Shown one piece after another: positions 6,434 to 8,098 of a DNA stretch of 8,098 nucleotides. Where the stretch lies: positions 1-8,098 of the forward strand of contig RGEC01000095.1 in assembly GCA_009918425.1 (NCBI GenBank), in the 5' to 3' direction. Origin of the DNA: Bacteroidota bacterium (GTDB taxonomy: Bacteria; Bacteroidota; Bacteroidia; NS11-12g; UBA955). Position numbers and translations under genes: made by a program. Below the pieces are notes generated by a model. That model saw only the letters and a list, made by a program, of their open reading frames with translations, did no database searches and had not been told where the DNA came from. Position 1 is the stretch's first letter. Each line of letters opens with the position of its first letter.

Positions 6434-6442
6434 TAATAAATC

Positions 6443-7186
6443 ATGGCCTATACCCAACAAGATCTTCTGGATGCCGGTGTTCACTTCGGTCACCTTACCC
6501 GCAAGTGGAACCCCAAGATGGCTCCCTATATTTTTATGGAGCAGAATGGTATCCATATCATCGATTTGAAAAAAACCGAAGCCAAACTGGAAGAAGCCAA
6601 AGCAGCCATTCGCAATATTGCAAAGTCAGGCCGCAGAATTCTTTTTGTTGCCACCAAGAAACAAGCCCAGGAAATCGTAGCTGAGCATGCAAAGCGTGCC
6701 AATATGCCCTACGTTACCGAGCGCTGGCTGGGTGGTATGCTTACCAATTTCCAGACTGTCCGTCGCAGCATTAAGCGTATGCAGAACATCGACAAAATGG
6801 CTGCTGATGGTACTTTTGAGCGTATCAATAAGAAAGAACGTTTGATGTTGGACCGTGAAAAAGCCAAATTGGCCCGAATGCTCGGTGGCATTGAAGATAT
6901 GAGCAAATTGCCCGGTGCTATTCTGATGATAGATGTTAAGCGCGAGCACATTGCCGTTGCTGAGAGTCATCGCCTCGGAATACCCAGCTTCGGCCTGGTA
7001 GATACCAACTCAGATCCTACGATAGTAGACTATGCCATCCCCGGAAATGACGACGCATCAAAAAGTATAAACCTGATTATTTCAGAACTTGCCGATGCTA
7101 TCATTGAAGGAGTGCAGGAGCGCCGTCGCGAAAAGCCTGAGGAAGATGCTCCTGAAAACAAAGAGGCTGTTGCTTCTGAGGCCTGA
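6443..7186 (+). CDS. rpsB: 30S ribosomal protein S2 (uS2)
   Basis: S2 binds between head and body of the small subunit late in assembly. The 247-residue protein matches the family throughout: GVHFGHLTRKWNPKM (12-26), IDLKKTEAKL (40-49), RILFVATKKQAQE (65-77), RWLGGMLTNFQTV (94-106) and a DVKREHIAVAE...GLVDTNSDP core. Its last 20 or so residues are a charged, Glu-rich extension after the helix ending QERRREK; such tails vary between species. The ATG at 6443 follows an AT-rich leader with no Shine-Dalgarno sequence, 9 bases after rpsI, as expected in this phylum. The pairing of rpsB with tsf downstream is widely conserved in bacteria. Confidence 0.98.
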   Translation: MAYTQQDLLDAGVHFGHLTRKWNPKMAPYIFMEQNGIHIIDLKKTEAKLEEAKAAIRNIAKSGRRILFVATKKQAQEIVAEHAKRANMPYVTERWLGGMLTNFQTVRRSIKRMQNIDKMAADGTFERINKKERLMLDREKAKLARMLGGIEDMSKLPGAILMIDVKREHIAVAESHRLGIPSFGLVDTNSDPTIVDYAIPGNDDASKSINLIISELADAIIEGVQERRREKPEEDAPENKEAVASEA

Positions 7187-7202
7187 TCTGAACTTTAGTT
7201 TG
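7170..7202 (+). promoter_or_regulatory. Weak candidate internal promoter for tsf
   Basis: TTG at 7170-7172, a 22-base spacer and TTAGTTTG at 7195-7202 (seven of eight bases of TAnnTTTG) sit at the end of rpsB and in the 47-base gap before tsf. This gap is five to six times longer than the others in the operon. The match is imperfect, so the call is tentative. Confidence 0.25.
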
Positions 7203-7233
7203 TAACCCATTATTCATTTTTAATAACAAAACT

Positions 7234-8064
7234 ATGAGCATTAGTGCAGCTGATGTAAATAAGCTACGCCAGATGACCGGCGCCGGTCTTATGGATTGTA
7301 AAAAAGCCCTGACCGAAACCAATGGCGATTTCGAAGCGGCCATGGATTACCTCCGCAAAAAAGGAGCTAAAATATCTGCAAACCGCGCAGACCGCGAAGC
7401 TTCTGAAGGTGCCGTAATCGCGGTAACTTCTTCCGATTCTAAAAAAGGTGCCGCTATCAAACTTACCTGTGAAACTGATTTTGTAGGTAAAAATGAGGCA
7501 TTTGTAGCCTTTGCAAGGGAAATCGCGGAAGCTGCCCTGGCTTCCGAACCCGCTACACTGGAAGATTTAAAGAATTTATCCATATCCGGTGGAACTATTG
7601 CAGGCCGTCTCATGGATGAAGTTGCCAAAATTGGTGAGAAAATCGATGTAACTGCCTACGCACTGGTTAAAGGTGAGAATGTAGTTTCATACATACATGG
7701 TGCAAACCGTATTGGTGTATTGGTAGAATTGAACAATGCCCCTTCAGAGGCCAATACTGCTGCCGGTAAAGATGTTGCCATGCAAATCGCCGCCATGAAT
7801 CCTATCGCTGTGGACAAGACTGACGTATCTGCTGATGTTGTGGCCCGTGAAATGGAAATCGGTCGCGAACAGGCACGTGCCGAAGGTAAGCCTGAAGCCA
7901 TTCTTGATAAAATTGCACAAGGTAAGGTTGAGAAGTTCTATAAAGAAAGTACACTTCTAAATCAGGAATTTGTTAAAGACAACAGCAAGTCTGTTGGCAA
8001 GATGCTTACTGATGTTGAAGCAGGCTTAACCGTAAAACAATTCAAAAGAATTCAATTAGGATAA
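7234..8064 (+). CDS. tsf: Translation elongation factor Ts
   Basis: EF-Ts is the nucleotide exchange factor that releases GDP from EF-Tu in the cytoplasm. The 276-residue product has the N-terminal UBA-like domain (about 1-50: VNKLRQMTGAGLMDCKKAL at 8-26, GDFEAAMDYLRKKG at 31-44), the EF-Tu-contacting TDFV motif (81-84) in the core, a second core subdomain with YIHGANRIGVLVE (153-165) and MQIAAMNP (183-190), and a C-terminal dimerisation/contact region with FYKESTLLNQEFVKD (235-249). Length is normal for the family. The start ATG 7234 follows the A-rich leader TAATAACAAAACT and gives the standard N-terminus. It ends with TAA TAA and is the last gene before the terminator. Confidence 0.98.
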   Translation: MSISAADVNKLRQMTGAGLMDCKKALTETNGDFEAAMDYLRKKGAKISANRADREASEGAVIAVTSSDSKKGAAIKLTCETDFVGKNEAFVAFAREIAEAALASEPATLEDLKNLSISGGTIAGRLMDEVAKIGEKIDVTAYALVKGENVVSYIHGANRIGVLVELNNAPSEANTAAGKDVAMQIAAMNPIAVDKTDVSADVVAREMEIGREQARAEGKPEAILDKIAQGKVEKFYKESTLLNQEFVKDNSKSVGKMLTDVEAGLTVKQFKRIQLG

Positions 8065-8080
8065 TAACAATTCAAAAAAA

Positions 8081-8098
8081 TCCCCCAAATTTGGGGGA
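8081..8098 (+). terminator. Intrinsic terminator hairpin after tsf (cut by window edge)
   Basis: TCCCCCAAATTTGGGGGA is a perfect 18-base palindrome 16 bases after the tsf stop codon. It can fold into a 7-base-pair GC-rich stem (TCCCCCA/TGGGGGA) with an AATT loop. It is preceded by seven A's (8074-8080). The expected T-tract would lie just beyond base 8098, so the terminator cannot be fully confirmed here. With A's upstream and T's downstream it could act in both directions. Confidence 0.75.

Overview
The window comes from a member of the Bacteroidota (Bacteroidetes), probably an environmental Sphingobacteriia/Chitinophagia-type lineage. The signs are a protein ending in a type IX secretion (T9SS) sorting domain, promoters of the TTG-N~20-TAnnTTTG type used by this phylum's sigma factor, A-rich rather than Shine-Dalgarno-rich leaders, a DUF4468-like secreted protein, and the gene order rplM-rpsI-rpsB-tsf. 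The exact taxon cannot be read from the sequence alone.

Bases 1-2620 (+ strand): the 3' end of a large secreted protein with Ig-like repeats, a PKD domain and a T9SS C-terminal sorting domain. It is followed after 11 bases by a polytopic membrane glycosyltransferase of the ArnT/PMT (GT-C) type. Bases 2617-3459 (- strand): a secreted protein of unknown function that meets the glycosyltransferase tail to tail, with interlocked stop codons. It carries a Cys...Gln-x-x-hydrophobic-Trp arrangement reminiscent of internal-thioester adhesin domains, and this is the most interesting protein-level observation here. Bases 3460-4579: a well-formed promoter and trhO, the rhodanese-type tRNA U34 hydroxylase. 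Bases 4580-5459: a promoter candidate and a secreted or lipoprotein DUF4468-like protein. Bases 5460-8098: a strong promoter and the translation operon rplM (L13), rpsI (S9), rpsB (S2), tsf (EF-Ts), closed by a GC-rich palindromic terminator cut by the window edge.

The right-hand third is a core translation operon, and trhO also serves translation through tRNA wobble modification. The left-hand third is cell-envelope and secretion biology. No mobile element, CRISPR array, tRNA or rRNA was seen. All intergenic gaps are shorter than 150 bases. The gaps that carry promoters show perfect inverted repeats overlapping promoter elements. The best is an 8+8 base dyad whose left arm is exactly the -7 box of the ribosomal operon promoter. 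Apart from the thioester-like protein and these dyads, the window is ordinary chromosomal sequence.
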